Shown here one piece after another: positions 26,428 to 37,939 of a DNA stretch of 64,000 bases; within the stretch, counting starts at the first letter, position 1; every line of letters starts with the position of its first letter. The stretch comes from Echiichthys vipera. Taxonomy: Eukaryota; Chordata; Actinopteri; Perciformes; Trachinidae. The notes beneath the pieces were generated by a model. That model had not been told where the DNA came from, did not search any database, and worked only from the letters and a program-made list of their open reading frames with translations. A program made the position numbers and the translations under genes. Location of the stretch: assembly GCA_963691815.1 (NCBI GenBank), contig OY829652.1:19924486-19988485 (forward strand), written 5' to 3'.

Positions 26428-27787
26428 GTCCCATAGTGTTTTTGGGAAGTCTGGGAAGACATTACATTACAGTTTTGATTTCCTTATCTTGATAGAGCAC
26501 TGCCTTATATGTCTCATCATCAAAGCTGGGACACTACTTGTGATGACACCCCTAATGCCAGTCTCATGTATCAGAAACCTCGCTTGCCAAACAGGAAACT
26601 AAGAATGTGCTTTGGCCCAGCTATGGCCTCCTCTGCTTCCTAAGTCCCTTGACCTTTTGCCTGGTTAATATTACAAGGTAACTAATTAATTTATTAAAGC
26701 TTATTAGTAGAGCACTTAATCCCTCCTCTTCTCATAGAGGTTCAAGATCTCCAATAATGCCCTTTTTGTTATGAATTATCTAGTTTTGTTAAATAAAGAC
26801 CATTTTGACCCTTAAATCCAATTGTTAAATCCAGAAAATTGTATATAAATACCTGTTGTGATCGAATGACGAATGTGCGGTAGCAAATTAAACCACCAGT
26901 GTCATAAAAAAGAAACAAGTGTTGTTTATTGCTCTACTTATGTATACATAAAGATATCATCATCTATTGGCAAGATGCAGAATAGCATTCTTACATCAGA
27001 AATAAAAAACTAAAGAAATACAGGATGCAATCAGTAGACTTAAAGGTTGAATATGGAAAATGAGCAGAACACCGCCATCTAGAGTCTCAAGATCATAGTC
27101 ACAACAACAAAACATAATTCCAGCATTCAATTTGCCATGTTCGTCAGACCTGGCCCACTACCCTTCAGGAGACCAGAGTCTGTTTGAACCCATCCACTCC
27201 GACAAATCGCATCTTTAAAAGTATTGCAGAGTAATTTGACTGAAAGTTAAGTAAACATGACAGTTACAAATTAAGGACAAACGTAGCCATTTCGGCGTGC
27301 GTTTTAATGCTGTTGAACTCCTTTATTTCAGTCCATCGAGTGAGTGCTTGGCCTATATTAACTCTCATTTTTTTTCTCAGGTCACTAAGCTGCAGAATAT
27401 GCAAACTCCATTTCACCCAGTGCCAGCCTACAGAAGCTGCACTGAGCAACTGACAACCCTGGAAACCCGCAATGCCGACCGCTATTGGCTGGTACAATGT
27501 AAACAGAATGTGACAGGAAGTCATTGTCAAACCCGTCAATTTAAAAAAATATATAAATTCAGTCCAAATATATTTTTTTATGGAAAAGCAATACTTTCAT
27601 TCTGTACCCCTCTAAACGCCCCATGGGTGTATTACTAAATGATAGTGAGAGGTTCCCATCTGAATGGTACAGAAGATTAAAAAAATTAACTAACTATTCT
27701 GTTTGTTTTTAAAAAGAATAATAATAATAACACCCATGTGTATTCTTCCTAGACATTTGAAAATTGCAAAAATCACCACAGATCAGC

Positions 27788-28016
27788 ATGGACTCCCCAG
27801 TTAAGGCTCAGAAGGTGAGGCTAGCTGTGGCACCCGCTCCTGATGGAGGCTACGCCTGGTTCATCCTGCTCTCCTGCTTCATGGTCTTCGGACTGACCTT
27901 TGGGGTCATAAAGGCCTTCGGTGTTTTCTACGTTGAGATACACCAATACTTTGAAACCACAGCTACAGAAACATCTTGGATTACATCTATTGATGTGGCT
28001 ACCATTCATATCATAG
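27788..28016 (+). CDS. SLC16-family gene, coding exon 1
   Basis: The ATG at 27788 is chosen because DGGYAW follows 18 residues later, the usual spacing in MCTs. An acceptor-like sequence (ttcttcctag, ending at 27752) suggests a non-coding exon further upstream. The donor is ATAG|GTAATT, phase 1. Confidence 0.9.
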
Positions 28017-31000
28017 GTAATTATCACAGTCTTTTTCAATTTCTTAAACTTAATATCTATATTCATATGGCTGTGGCTCTGAGGTGATCGTCATTCAACC
28101 ACAAGATTGAATTTTCAGTCCCCAGCTCCTCCTCTTTGCATGTCAAAGAGTACCTGAGCAAGATATTGAACCCCAGGTTGTTAAATGCAGAGAGTGAATT
28201 TCACTACAGTGTACTGTATGTTTGTATGTGACAAATAAATAAAGTTTATTCTTCTTAAAAATCATTCAAAATCCCCTCTCTTTTTGACCCTGCATGTCAA
28301 ATCTTTAAGCTGACTGAATAGACAGTCTTCTGTTCTTGACTTGAGGTTCTGATCACCAATAACTAATAGGAAAATACAATACAATTGCTTTTTGATTTTC
28401 AAAATTAAATAAATTATTATCTGCTGGAAATGAAGGCATAATCAGGCAGCAAGAGTCCCTGGGATTAATTTAAATTCTCTTAAAGCTCCTCTGTGGTTTA
28501 ACCTAATGTCTACTTTCATTGAGAATATTAATCAAACACGATTATATTTAATTTATACATCTTTAAAATAAACAGAACCTCTTGAACCTGCTGTGAAGTG
28601 CATAAGCATTCAGTTTACTGCAATTTTGTCGCCCAAAATAAATTGATGTCCTGCATAGTGTTATTTTTGAATGTGTGTCCCTCTGCAGCTCCTGTAGCAT
28701 CTGCTCTGAGTGCTCGCTACAGCCATTGCTCTGTAGTGATACTTGGAGGACTGATATGTGGTGCAGGAGTCGTTTTGGGGGCTTTTGCTCGTAACGTCAT
28801 TGAACTCTACTTAACAGTCGGGTTCCTAAATGGTGAGTGGTTTGAAGCAAACACAACACAAACTCTAAAAACATACAGACAAAACATGATGTGCGCCTGC
28901 ATCCTTTGCTGCAGGTCTTGGCTGTGCAATGACATGGACCCCCACAGTGACCATGCTTGGCTTGTACTTTGAGAAAAGACGTCCCATGGCAAATGCCTTC
29001 GCCAGCGCTGGAGAGTGTGTCTTTACCTTTGTCCTCACGCCTCTATTCCAGCTGTTGATTGATAGCTACTCCTGGAGGGGTGCTTTGCTGATTCTGGGGG
29101 GTCTGCAGCTTAACCTCTGTGTGTGTGGGATGCTGCTGAGGCCCCTAAAAGCCACCAGAGACATGACCTGTGAGGTCAAAACAGAGCAGGAAGGCATGTC
29201 CCTGAAATTGCTACCAAAAGACTACTTGGAGCAGAGCAACCCAAATTGCCTACAAGCAGAGGAGCTGAGAATATATGTGGGGTCTGAGCATGGGACAATC
29301 AAGGCATGTTTTGAGGAGCTTGAGGAGATGCCTTACTCAACCATGAAAATACAAAAAACAAAAAACATAACTAAGAGCGTTGAAATAAGGTCCAAAATTC
29401 TTCGCTATGTAGATTTTACTCTCATCACCAATGCTCAATTCATGGTCTACTCAATGTTTGGGGTTTTTGCTGCACTGGGTTTCTTTGCTCCAGCTCTGTT
29501 CCTGGTTCCATATGCTCGTAGCAAGGGGATTGAGGAGTACCAGGCGGCTGCACTCATGTCCATCTCTGCAGCGTTGGACCTGTTTGGAAGGGTTTTCTTT
29601 GGTTGGTTCGCAAACTTAAGATTGGTGAAGACGGTACGTTCAATTGAGTAGTTAACCAAACGAACAACCTTTTGAAAATCACATACATACATATGAAGGC
29701 AAAGCTATGGCACATAAACTAATTTGCTCTCTTGCCTAGAATTAGATGAGAAGATTTATAGTACCACAATCACGTCTGTACAGTAAATACAGCTAAAGCT
29801 GACAATTAGCTTTGCGTAAAGACTTGAAACAGGGGGAACAGCTGCCTCTGAACAAAGTTATAAATATATATTTATATATTTTTTTTAAAAACACCCTCCT
29901 GCTCACTAATGAACACATTGGCAATTGCCCTGCACTTATGTAGAAGGCAGGTTTTCTTTTTTACCTTTGTACGGAGGGAGTTTCCCCCTGCATCCAGTCC
30001 TTATGTTAAGCTAAGCTACCTAGCTGCTGATTGTAGCATCATATTTAGCATAAAGATCAGAGTCCTATCATTCTTCTTATCTAACTCTTGACAAGAAAAC
30101 AAATGAGCATATTTCCTAAAATGTCAAACTATTCCTTTAAAGAAGTACTACCCTGCCTACATGAAAAGTGTGTATAGGTGTGGAGGCCAGTCCATTGTAT
30201 GTCCAATAGCTTATGCACATGTCTGTCTCCTGGGTCTCTGCTCCTACTAGGTACAGCAGCTGACAGCCACGGTGATTCTGCTGGGTACTGTGTTACTCCT
30301 CTGCCCGCTGGCCTCCTCTTTCTCAGAGCTAGCTGCTTTCAGCGCAGCTTATGGCCTGGTTTATGGCGCCACAGTAGCCATCCACATCACCGTCCTTGCT
30401 GAGGTTGTGGGCGTCAACAGGCTCGGAAGCGCGCTGGGGTTCTTTATGCTCATACGCAGTGGCGGAGGCTTGCTTGGACCGCCCATTGCTGGTGAGAGAG
30501 AAAGATGCTTTGATAGTTAACTGCAATTGCACAGTGTGCCTATGCATATCAAATAGAAATGGATTTCAGCTTTGAGTTCTTGCTATTAAATTCCTTGTGA
30601 TCTGTTCCACCATGCTAGCTGGCTACCAACTAGAATTAAACAGGAAGCTGCACCAAGTAACATTTCTTCTAGCTTAGGAAAAAACTCAAGGTTACAGTGT
30701 CTGTCAATTTCCTAAGCCCATTCTTCTGATACATTAAGTCTCACACAATAGATGTGCTTTTACACCATTCTGCATTGTAACCACAGCCCAGTGAGCCTAT
30801 TCAAATAAAATTAGATTTTTTTACCTTTGTGACATGCAGCTCCACCCTTTAATTAATCAGGAATTTTGTCATCCAGTCAATCCCACAGGACCTAAGGTTT
30901 TTATTCAGAGAGCAACTGTGCACAAATTATAATATCATGATACTTAATTTCATGGGTGATTGCTTCTCAAAGATTCTTTTTTTCCCCCTCTAAATGGGGT

Positions 31001-33600
31001 TTCTTCCCCACTGCCCCTTCTGTTACGTGTGACAATTCATACACTGTGTCCTCCAGAACATGAGAACAACTGTAATAGAGAAATGGTTTAACAAAGGAGT
31101 AGAGAAAACCAAATCATCTTTTAAATGCCAAAATGTTTTTGTTTCTCATACTCAATAACTGATGCTTTGGCCATTTGAGGCGGCAGAAACAAGCAAGTAT
31201 TAACACTCAATTATTAAAAATTGATATGGTGAACATGCTAGCAAACAGTTAGCACACAGATAGCACACAGATATACAGAGCAACACTTGCATTAAATTGA
31301 AGTCCCATTTCTGGCTATACCTGACAAGTAAAAGTCCAATATTCACTCTCCTTTTAGCTGGGTTTTGGTTTCCACCAACTCCTGAGGGAAATATCTGTCT
31401 CAGCAGCCAAATGCTCCATTATGTTCATAAGATGGTTGCTAACCTTTTGTCTGCCTTTGGGTACTGGGCAAGTATGGCATACAGCAGGTTATTAAAGCTT
31501 TCCCACTGAAAAAAACAGTTAGCTGATGCAGAAGAAAACTACCCTGATGAGAGTGGTGGGAGTGAACTTAAACATTGTTGTTGGAAACAAATACATCAAT
31601 ACACTCAGGAGAGTTGAGGAGAACTGCAGAGTCAATAATTTTCCTATGGTTTCACCACTGGGAGTACAAGAGTCACTTTTATTTCGACATACTCATGTGA
31701 TCCATAGTTAATATTAAAAAAATATATAGCAGCTTTAGGTTATGAAGATATAAAAAATTCAGCAAACTTATCAAATATTATGGGCACCTTCCTAATATGG
31801 TGTGTGGATAAATCGTAGCTGTTCACCCGCTTGTTGTGGATTCAGAGAAAAAAAAAACTGTCTGCTACTACCTGGATTTCTCAATACACAGTTAGACTAC
31901 TGATATTTTAGATCCATATAGATTCTGACTTACTCAAACAAAAGTCAGATAAAGGATCAATGAGTCAGGAAGACTAAACTCACACAGTCAACTACACAAC
32001 CACTCAGCCGTCTCTGCTACAAAGGGATAGGTTTGGCAGTGGCTGGAAAGCTTCTCAAGTGTGCTACGTTGGCACTCTGTTTGCAGTTATCTTCATTAAT
32101 CTATTCTTTTGTAAGATTTAAAAAAAATACTTAGGCAGCTATTAAACTGAAATGTCCCTGGCGCTCACATCCAGTGGAAAACAAATCTTGTTTTCCACTC
32201 CTCTCTCTGTGCAAACCAACACATACGGCAGCACCGCCACCCACAGAGCTGTGCTGCAAATCAGTGAGACTTTGGGCCTGATTACTGAGGTTATAACCCA
32301 TTTTTACACACAACTCTAAACAATAGCAGTAAATACGGTCTGAAAAACACCCAGCTTGTCTTTGGCATCCAGGCACAGCAACCCGTGCCAGAAAGTGTCC
32401 TGCTTCTAAGCACAGCCAGCAGTAGATCGGCTGGGAAAACCTCTTGGACAGAGTGGGGAAAATATCACACCCACATAATTGTAGTCTGGATTCATTTGAT
32501 GGTATTTATGAATTTTCAAGAATGTTGTTAGTGTGGCAAAAACAGGAAATGAAAGTTACACGTAACATAAGTAGATAAAGTAAGATAAAGTGTCCTTCCA
32601 GCGCTAGGAAGTGTCCTCAGCATCGTCAGGGATAACAGTAATACTATTGCTAATAAAAGCCAGCAGTGGGCCCCAGGTTTTGTGGAATGCTTCCAAAAAT
32701 CCCCTGTGTGAAAACCTTTACCTCTCCAACCAGAGACATTTTCAAAAATTTGAAATTTCACGGATCCAACTATTATGAGTCGGTGGAGAAACATGTTTCC
32801 ATTTTAGGAGAATGTTACGTGTGGCGAGCATGGTGGTAAAGGCCACGACACTTTGTGTAGTAATGGGCGGATTTTTAGACAGTGGATGTCTCCATTTCAC
32901 TCTGTTTAACAAGTTCCTACACACCTCCTAATTTGGATTAAAGCAAGACCACCACACCTAAATTTTAAGTGTAAGATAATGCTAAAGGCTGAAACTGACC
33001 TCAAATAAAGTAAAAGAGCTAATTAAAGTGAAGGTATTAAGGTACTATTTATAACTTAGCATGGTCCCTCTGACACAGAGGCTATTTCTCACTTATTTAT
33101 TGTACCCTTCAGTACTTTGAGCACTTTGAAGACCATAGAGTTGATGGATGTTGAGGATTCATCAAAGTGTTCTAATTATGTTTCCTTCACAAGCTTGCAT
33201 TACCGCCTCAGGACAAAATGAATCTTCATGCAATCCTCTCTATCGTATCTCTGCCTCAGTCTTTTGCCTGGTTTAGAGCTATCTGTCATTAAATGAAGCA
33301 AAAATTATACTATAATCATGATGTCGCTGTTTTGGCCAGTATGGGTGCAGTCCAGTCAGGAATTCCTTTTGACTAAAATATTATGATTAAAAATATGACT
33401 GTGTCCCAACTGCAAACCCCTCACATGTACTTTTTCCCTTAGGATTCTTCATAGACAAGATGAATGATTATGGAACGGGTTTCCTCATGGCGGGAGTAGC
33501 TCTCATCATCTCTGCTTTGTTCCTGCTCCTCCTCCATCAGATGAACCAAAGGGCTCAGGGCGTCAGAGTTGAAGCCAAAGGGCTAGACATGACATGCTGA
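27788..33600 (+). CDS. Monocarboxylate transporter (SLC16/MCT family), complete
   Basis: Five exons (27788-28016, 28689-28832, 28915-29633, 30251-30491, 33443-33600) join with consistent phases (1,1,0,1) into 1491 bases, 496 residues, a usual MCT length. MCTs are 12-helix plasma-membrane carriers of the major facilitator superfamily, several of which co-transport protons with lactate or pyruvate. Diagnostic features are DGGYAW at 19-24 (the MCT signature before helix 1, with Tyr in place of the usual Trp), Lys42 in helix 1 where MCT1 has its key lysine, YFEKRRPMANAFASAGE from 142 (the helix 4-5 signature), a long cytosolic loop at about 195-265, and DLFGR at 346-350, where MCT1 has its catalytic Asp/Arg pair. 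SLGFFAP-like and LLGPPIAG motifs also fit. I recall the closest similarity as the MCT5/6/7 group (SLC16A4/A5/A6), MCT7 perhaps best, but I cannot assign the paralogue. The substrate is therefore unknown. No break or stop is seen. Confidence 0.9.
28080..28260 (+). mobile_element. SINE-like repeat in transporter intron 1
   Basis: It contains CTGAGGTGATCGTCATTCAA, then GTACCTGAGCAAGATATTGA followed by ACCCC, then a GTATGTGACAAATAAATAAA tail. The phrase around AAGATATTGAACCCC is typical of a teleost SINE-like family. It sits just after exon 1 and is not part of the coding sequence. Confidence 0.55.
28689..28832 (+). CDS. SLC16-family gene, coding exon 2
   Basis: 144 bases between ctctgcag and a G|GTGAGT donor, phase 1 at both ends. 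It encodes helices 2-3 (LGGLICGAGVVLGAF). An exon of exactly 144 bases at this position is, as I recall, common in vertebrate MCT genes. Confidence 0.92.
28915..29633 (+). CDS. SLC16-family gene, coding exon 3
   Basis: 719 bases from tttgctgcag to ACG|GTACGT. It encodes helices 4-8, the second MCT signature, the large central loop and the DLFGR pair. Intron 2 before it is only 82 bases. Confidence 0.92.
29735..29855 (-). repeat. Interspersed repeat family R1, copy 3 (reverse)
   Basis: The reverse complement reads GCAGCTGTTCCCCCTG, GTCTTTACGCAAAGCTAA, CTGTACAGACGTGA and CTTCTCATCTAATTC, the R1 order. It lies head-to-head with copy 4 within intron 3 of the transporter gene. Confidence 0.75.
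29966..30141 (+). repeat. Interspersed repeat family R1, copy 4
   Basis: Contains AGTTTCCCCCTGCATCCAG, TTATGTTAAGCTAAGCTACC, TATCTAACTCTTGACAAG and CAAACTATTCCTTTAA. It is the best-preserved copy in the window and forms an inverted pair with copy 3 across about 110 bases. Confidence 0.8.
30251..30491 (+). CDS. SLC16-family gene, coding exon 4
   Basis: 241 bases from ctcctactag to GCTG|GTGAGA. It enters in phase 0 with VQQLTATV and leaves in phase 1. It encodes helices 9-11, including GLVYGATVAIHITVLAEVVG and GGGLLGPPIAG. Confidence 0.92.
30492..33442 (+). other. Transporter intron 4 (2.95 kb)
   Basis: The longest intron of the transporter gene. I see no coding exon, long tandem repeat or recognisable mobile element in it, only AT-rich unique-looking sequence with short A and T runs. 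Confidence 0.7.
33443..33600 (+). CDS. SLC16-family gene, last coding exon
   Basis: The acceptor tttttcccttag leads into FFIDKMNDYGTGFLMAGVAL (helix 12) and a short cytosolic tail ending AKGLDMTC before TGA at 33598-33600. Confidence 0.92.
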
Positions 33601-34157
33601 AGAAATTATTTTTCTAATGGAGAGTGGTCCTGTTTATTATAATTATTATGAGGCAGATTCAAGTAAAAGTCACACCTTAAGTGTTTTTAAGAGCCTAAGG
33701 GACTGTACAAAAACTATCAGAGGATGGTCACAGCAGGTGGGGTTTTTTTTCTTTCTTTCTGTCAGACACCGATGGGCAATTTCTCAAACACATATTTAAC
33801 CAAACGGCAACTTGAAAACTTAAAGCTTTCTTTATCTATTTCACTTTACATGCTAAAACAGCTTCACACAGTTGTATTGTATAATTATTTTTTGTTGTTG
33901 CTACTACAATCTTGAGACACTAGATGGCGGTGTTCTGCTCATTCTCTAGATTCAACCCCCACCCTCCTCCCAGTAATCATATTCATACAGCCCCTAAAGT
34001 GTTCATATTTAACATTGAACCCACTTTTTGGAATGTACTAAACTGTAGTAACAAAACAAACTGCATATACTGTTTATATCAGGAATGTGACAATCATAGA
34101 GTTCTGATTGTTTTCAAATCAAAGTCGGAAGTTCATATTAGAAGATGATTTAAAAGA

Positions 34158-34163
34158 AATAAA
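34158..34163 (+). promoter_or_regulatory. Candidate transporter poly(A) signal AATAAA
   Basis: The AATAAA is about 560 bases after the stop codon and is followed by a GT-rich stretch, as expected for a cleavage site. Confidence 0.5.
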
Positions 34164-34765
34164 AGCAGGTGTTCACATATACTGTCTCAAAGTCGCACTT
34201 TGTTATGAATGAATGTATGGATGAATGCTGGGTTGCAGAGTGAAAATGTTACTGGGGCTCCCTCCAGTGACAAGCTACTGATATTGCATATTCAACCTTT
34301 TCAACTAAAGGGCTAGGCTGAAGAGTGCAGCTACTGTATATCCAGATATTATACCATAGGGGCGTTTTACAAATGTAGTCTGAACAACTAAATTACAGTA
34401 AATTAAATCTGTTTTGTTTCAGAGCTCAAAAATATATGAAGCAATAACTTACTGTACACGCAGACCCCCCCCACCCCCCACCCCAAAAAAAAGGAGTTCT
34501 AAATGGTTGAGTGGATTTCTTTCCAAGTTTAATCCCAATGCTTTCTTAAACCCAGTAAGAGAAGCTTTTCTTCATTTTCTTCCCCTGCTGCAGAATGTTT
34601 GGTATGTGCAACCATCATGAAAACTAGCTTTCTAAACCCCAAACCAACAGGAGGCACCAGATAAACATCCTTGACTTGGTATATTGCAAATGCAACACGT
34701 ATAAATAAACATGTCATTCTGAATCTGCAATAACAAACTCAGAACCTAGGTTTACCAAACACACT

Positions 34766-34768
<3 letters not shown>

Positions 34769-34827
<59 letters not shown>
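34769..34827 (+). repeat. (AC)n microsatellite, first of a twin pair
   Basis: Pure AC tract, about 120 bases left of a second AC tract of the same polarity. Confidence 0.98.
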
Positions 34828-34942
34828 GGATAAAAGAGACTGCAGAAAAGAAAACTTGCCACAACAAGAGGGCTGGTCACAAAATACCACAAGCCTTTGA
34901 TCTACCAGACAGGAATAAAGACATAATCCATGTTTCATAGAA

Positions 34943-34946
<4 letters not shown>

Positions 34947-35016
<70 letters not shown>
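34947..35016 (+). repeat. (AC)n microsatellite, second of a twin pair
   Basis: Pure AC tract of about 70 bases. The 120 bases between the two tracts are ordinary unique-looking sequence. Confidence 0.98.
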
Positions 35017-35018
<2 letters not shown>

Positions 35019-35357
35019 TATACCATGGTTGACTGCCAGGAGAATAGAGGCCACCTATCATCAGGGAAGGAAAGACTGACTCAAAATGATTTGATGTACT
35101 AGATTTCCAAAATATGACTGACTAGGACACCTAAAATCTACTGTTGCATAAGAAAGTGTCTGACAATAAATTCAACAGGCAGTGTGAAGTTAAACACCAT
35201 TTTTTTTTATTAAGATATTTTTTATTAATTGAGCTGATAAATTAATAAATGTTCTTAAATACTGACAAAGATGTCACAATGTATGTGCGTTTTATGTTTA
35301 AAGTAAAATTAAAGTGGAAAAGTTTGTCGTTTTTTGTGAGGTCAGTTAACTGTATAA

Positions 35358-35690
35358 GGGTACGGTCACAAATGGGTGAATGCAGGCGAGTGACCATCGC
35401 CTGCTGAGGCGATATTAATGCTGAATGCGGGCAGTGCAGCATGTGACGTGCATGGAAATCAGTTTGCTGTAGTCTGTTTGCATTGTTGTAGACGTTGTTT
35501 TTTCAGCAGTAAAAATATATACTGAAGAGCAGAGAATGACAGCCAGATGGAGTCAGACTGTGACTTTGATGGCCAAAGTTGAACTCCATGTGATGGAAAT
35601 TCTTTTCCATGCAGATGTTTTATGCACCCCTTTGCCTACATAGAATAAAAATGAACACAATGTTATTTTTGCGCACGTGTGACAGTGCCC
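35358..35690. mobile_element. Harbinger-like MITE, 333 bp, TAA target duplication
   Basis: The left end GGGTACGGTCACAAATGGG and the reverse complement of the right end GGGCACTGTCACACGTGCG agree at 14 of 19 positions. Both ends are flanked directly by TAA (35355-35357 and 35691-35693). A trinucleotide TAA duplication with G-rich inverted ends is the hallmark of PIF/Harbinger transposition. No transposase ORF is present, so it is non-autonomous. Confidence 0.65.
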
Positions 35691-35764
35691 TAATGTCTTC
35701 TGTGGCTCTGAAGGGAGTTTTCTAAAGACAGGAAATTAACCTTGACGTTGTCATTGTGATGTCA

Positions 35765-36017
35765 TCAGGAAAACCTGATGATATCACAACTTGAGTTGCA
35801 TTGTGGGAATATAGGATTTAGCATATTTGGAGCTTGACCTACAAGAGACTATATTACCAGTTTGTTGATATTCGGAAGAGGTAGAAAACTTGAGATGAGC
35901 CCATCTAATATCAAAGTGGAACAGGTACAGTATATGGGACCGTCTACATATGACCCTTTACACATCAACTCCAATGAAGCAGAAAACTCAAAAATAGCTT
36001 CTAAGTCTAACTGGACT
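35765..36017 (+). repeat. Duplicated segment A, copy A1
   Basis: A 253-base segment repeated at 38337-38589 with the same length. I see one difference (A at the position of GGGACCG, versus G in the other copy). It contains TTGCATTGTGGGAATATAGG, a ZNF143-site-like string often carried in fish repeats. Confidence 0.95.
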
Positions 36018-37351
36018 TACTGAAGCGCCTCCTGTCACTTTGACCCCAAAGTGGAACTCTGGGGCTCAGGGTCGCTATAGAAACAGCTGAAACAGTTTTT
36101 GTTTTTCTTCTTTTTTTCTTTTTTTTAGCCGACCGTGGTCCCGGGGGTCATATTGAGGAATGCTGAACAGCTACCTGAGTTCAAAGCGCTCAGTAGCAGG
36201 ACGGAGGGAGAGGAAACAGAAGTGGGGGGCAGGAGAGGGGGGAAAAGGGAAGATAACTGCATGTAAAAGAGGAGGAACCAGCTTGAAGAAAGTCGAAGGA
36301 GGAAACATTAGGAGTGACATTTAAAATTGAAGGACGAGCACAAGAGGGACCAGAACAGTAGGTAAGCTACAGCAGAAAAAAGGCAAGGGAAAATGAAAAG
36401 AGCTGAATGTGAAGAAAGAGAAGGAGAATGACAGAAAAGAAGCAATTACCGTATAAACTGGGGGGAATCCTCAGAGGTATGTGCAGTTGAGATCAGACAT
36501 GGCTTTAACCTCATTACTGATTAGAAGAAAAGAAACAGACATAGTGGGTATGAGAAAAGTCCACAGCTTCTGCCTCCAGAGCATTGCCAATAAATAATGT
36601 GCAGAGATAAGTCTTTCACAGGTTCAAAGTGTTTTTATTTCCCTTTTCATGTTCAAGAATTAATTTTAGTTAGATTTAGACCATTTACGTGATACAAAAA
36701 AAAGACCTGAGGACTGAGGAGCAGATCTTGGTGCACCCATCTTTGTATGCTGTCAATCATTCAACACACCCCTAGTTCTCCCCTTTATCAACCCATCTGT
36801 ATTTCTTTTGCCCTCAAGCTTCTTGTTTTCTTCCTTTTCCCTCTTGATCTTCCTGCATCTTTTCATATTTTTCCATCAACCAGCCTCAGCCCGTATCTTC
36901 AAACAGCTGTCCAACTTTATCTCATCAAGGTCATTGTGTTGAAAAATGGCATTCTATCAGACACACATCTCCGGGGAACGCCTCGGGATCCCCCAGTTAG
37001 AGCTGGTTAATGTGGCCCGGGAAAGGGAAGTTTGTCAGGACTTTTTAAAGGTGAGAAAGTAAAACAGAGCAAGTATAATTGTATTACTATTGAAATATAG
37101 CACACCAAAGATAGAAAATGTGTTTTGAATGAAGCTGTAAAGTCTTGGCACAGCAGTGCAGGATGAAATCACATAAGAATAAATAGAGATGTAGTATGAT
37201 CAAGTACAGGCATCATTTTTGATTGTAAACTGTGTATATTGAGCATTTCAAATGTTTCATACTGTATATGAGTTGAGAGGTTACAGCCTGCAAGTGCAAC
37301 TTTCACCCCTCTGGAAATCCAGCAGCTTCATCCAAACCAACCAAACACAGC

Positions 37352-37384
37352 TGACCTCTGACCCCTCAGGCTGACCTCTGACCC
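37352..37384 (+). promoter_or_regulatory. Two tandem DR1-type nuclear receptor motifs
   Basis: TGACCTCTGACCC occurs at 37352-37364 and again at 37372-37384, spaced 20 bases start to start. Read on the minus strand each is GGGTCA-G-AGGTCA, a direct repeat with one-base spacing, the shape bound by RXR heterodimers, HNF4 and COUP-TF. The pair lies about 4.1 kb before the wfdc1 TATA box. Function is inference from motif shape only. Confidence 0.4.
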
Positions 37385-37775
37385 CGGCTGACAGCCGTGA
37401 TTTTGAATGAATGGCTTTGACATGCTTCTGCATTAAGCAGCCCACCAGAGTAGTGTGCTTTTAAACATAAAAGTGACAATAACATAATATAATAAATACC
37501 CTATTCACCTTGTTAACATGCTTTGTTACATAGACTTACTTGAAAATACTAAAACAGTAATATTGTATATTTAGCCATGCCCTTGCTGTGTCTCTATGTA
37601 TGGCCAGTCTACCCCTTTAGTCCTAACTGAAATGTTGTACAACTTTTGAATGAATAACCATGACATTTTTTACAGACATTGATGGTCCCCAGAGGATGAA
37701 TTCTAGTTCTACTACTACTATGATTATCATCTGACATTTCTGGCCAATTACCCACATTTTAAATACTTTTCTTTT

Positions 37776-37808
37776 CTAACCCTAACCCTATCCCTAACCC
37801 TAACCCCC
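37776..37808 (+). repeat. Short interstitial telomere-like tract (CCCTAA)n
   Basis: CTAACCCTAACCCTATCCCT continues AACCCTAACCCC: about five CCCTAA units, one altered to CCCTAT. The length is far below that of a true telomere. Confidence 0.9.
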
Positions 37809-37939
37809 TAGCATGCTAACACGCATCACTAAGATGGTTAACATGGTAAAAAATATCACTAAACATCAGCACATTAGCATTGTCATTGTTAGCATGTTAG
37901 CATAACATGAAACGTAACATGTAAGAATTTGGCTCTTAC

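Noticed and set aside
27764..27787. Upstream in-frame extension of the transporter from a TTG at 27764
   Set aside because: A non-ATG start is not needed: ATG 27788 gives the usual spacing to the DGG signature, and the extension runs close to a likely splice acceptor.
36128..36270. Open segment after a T-rich acceptor-like tract (PTVVPGVILRNAEQLPEF)
   Set aside because: It ends in a purine-rich stretch with an in-frame stop, has no good donor and no partner exon, and resembles no family I know.
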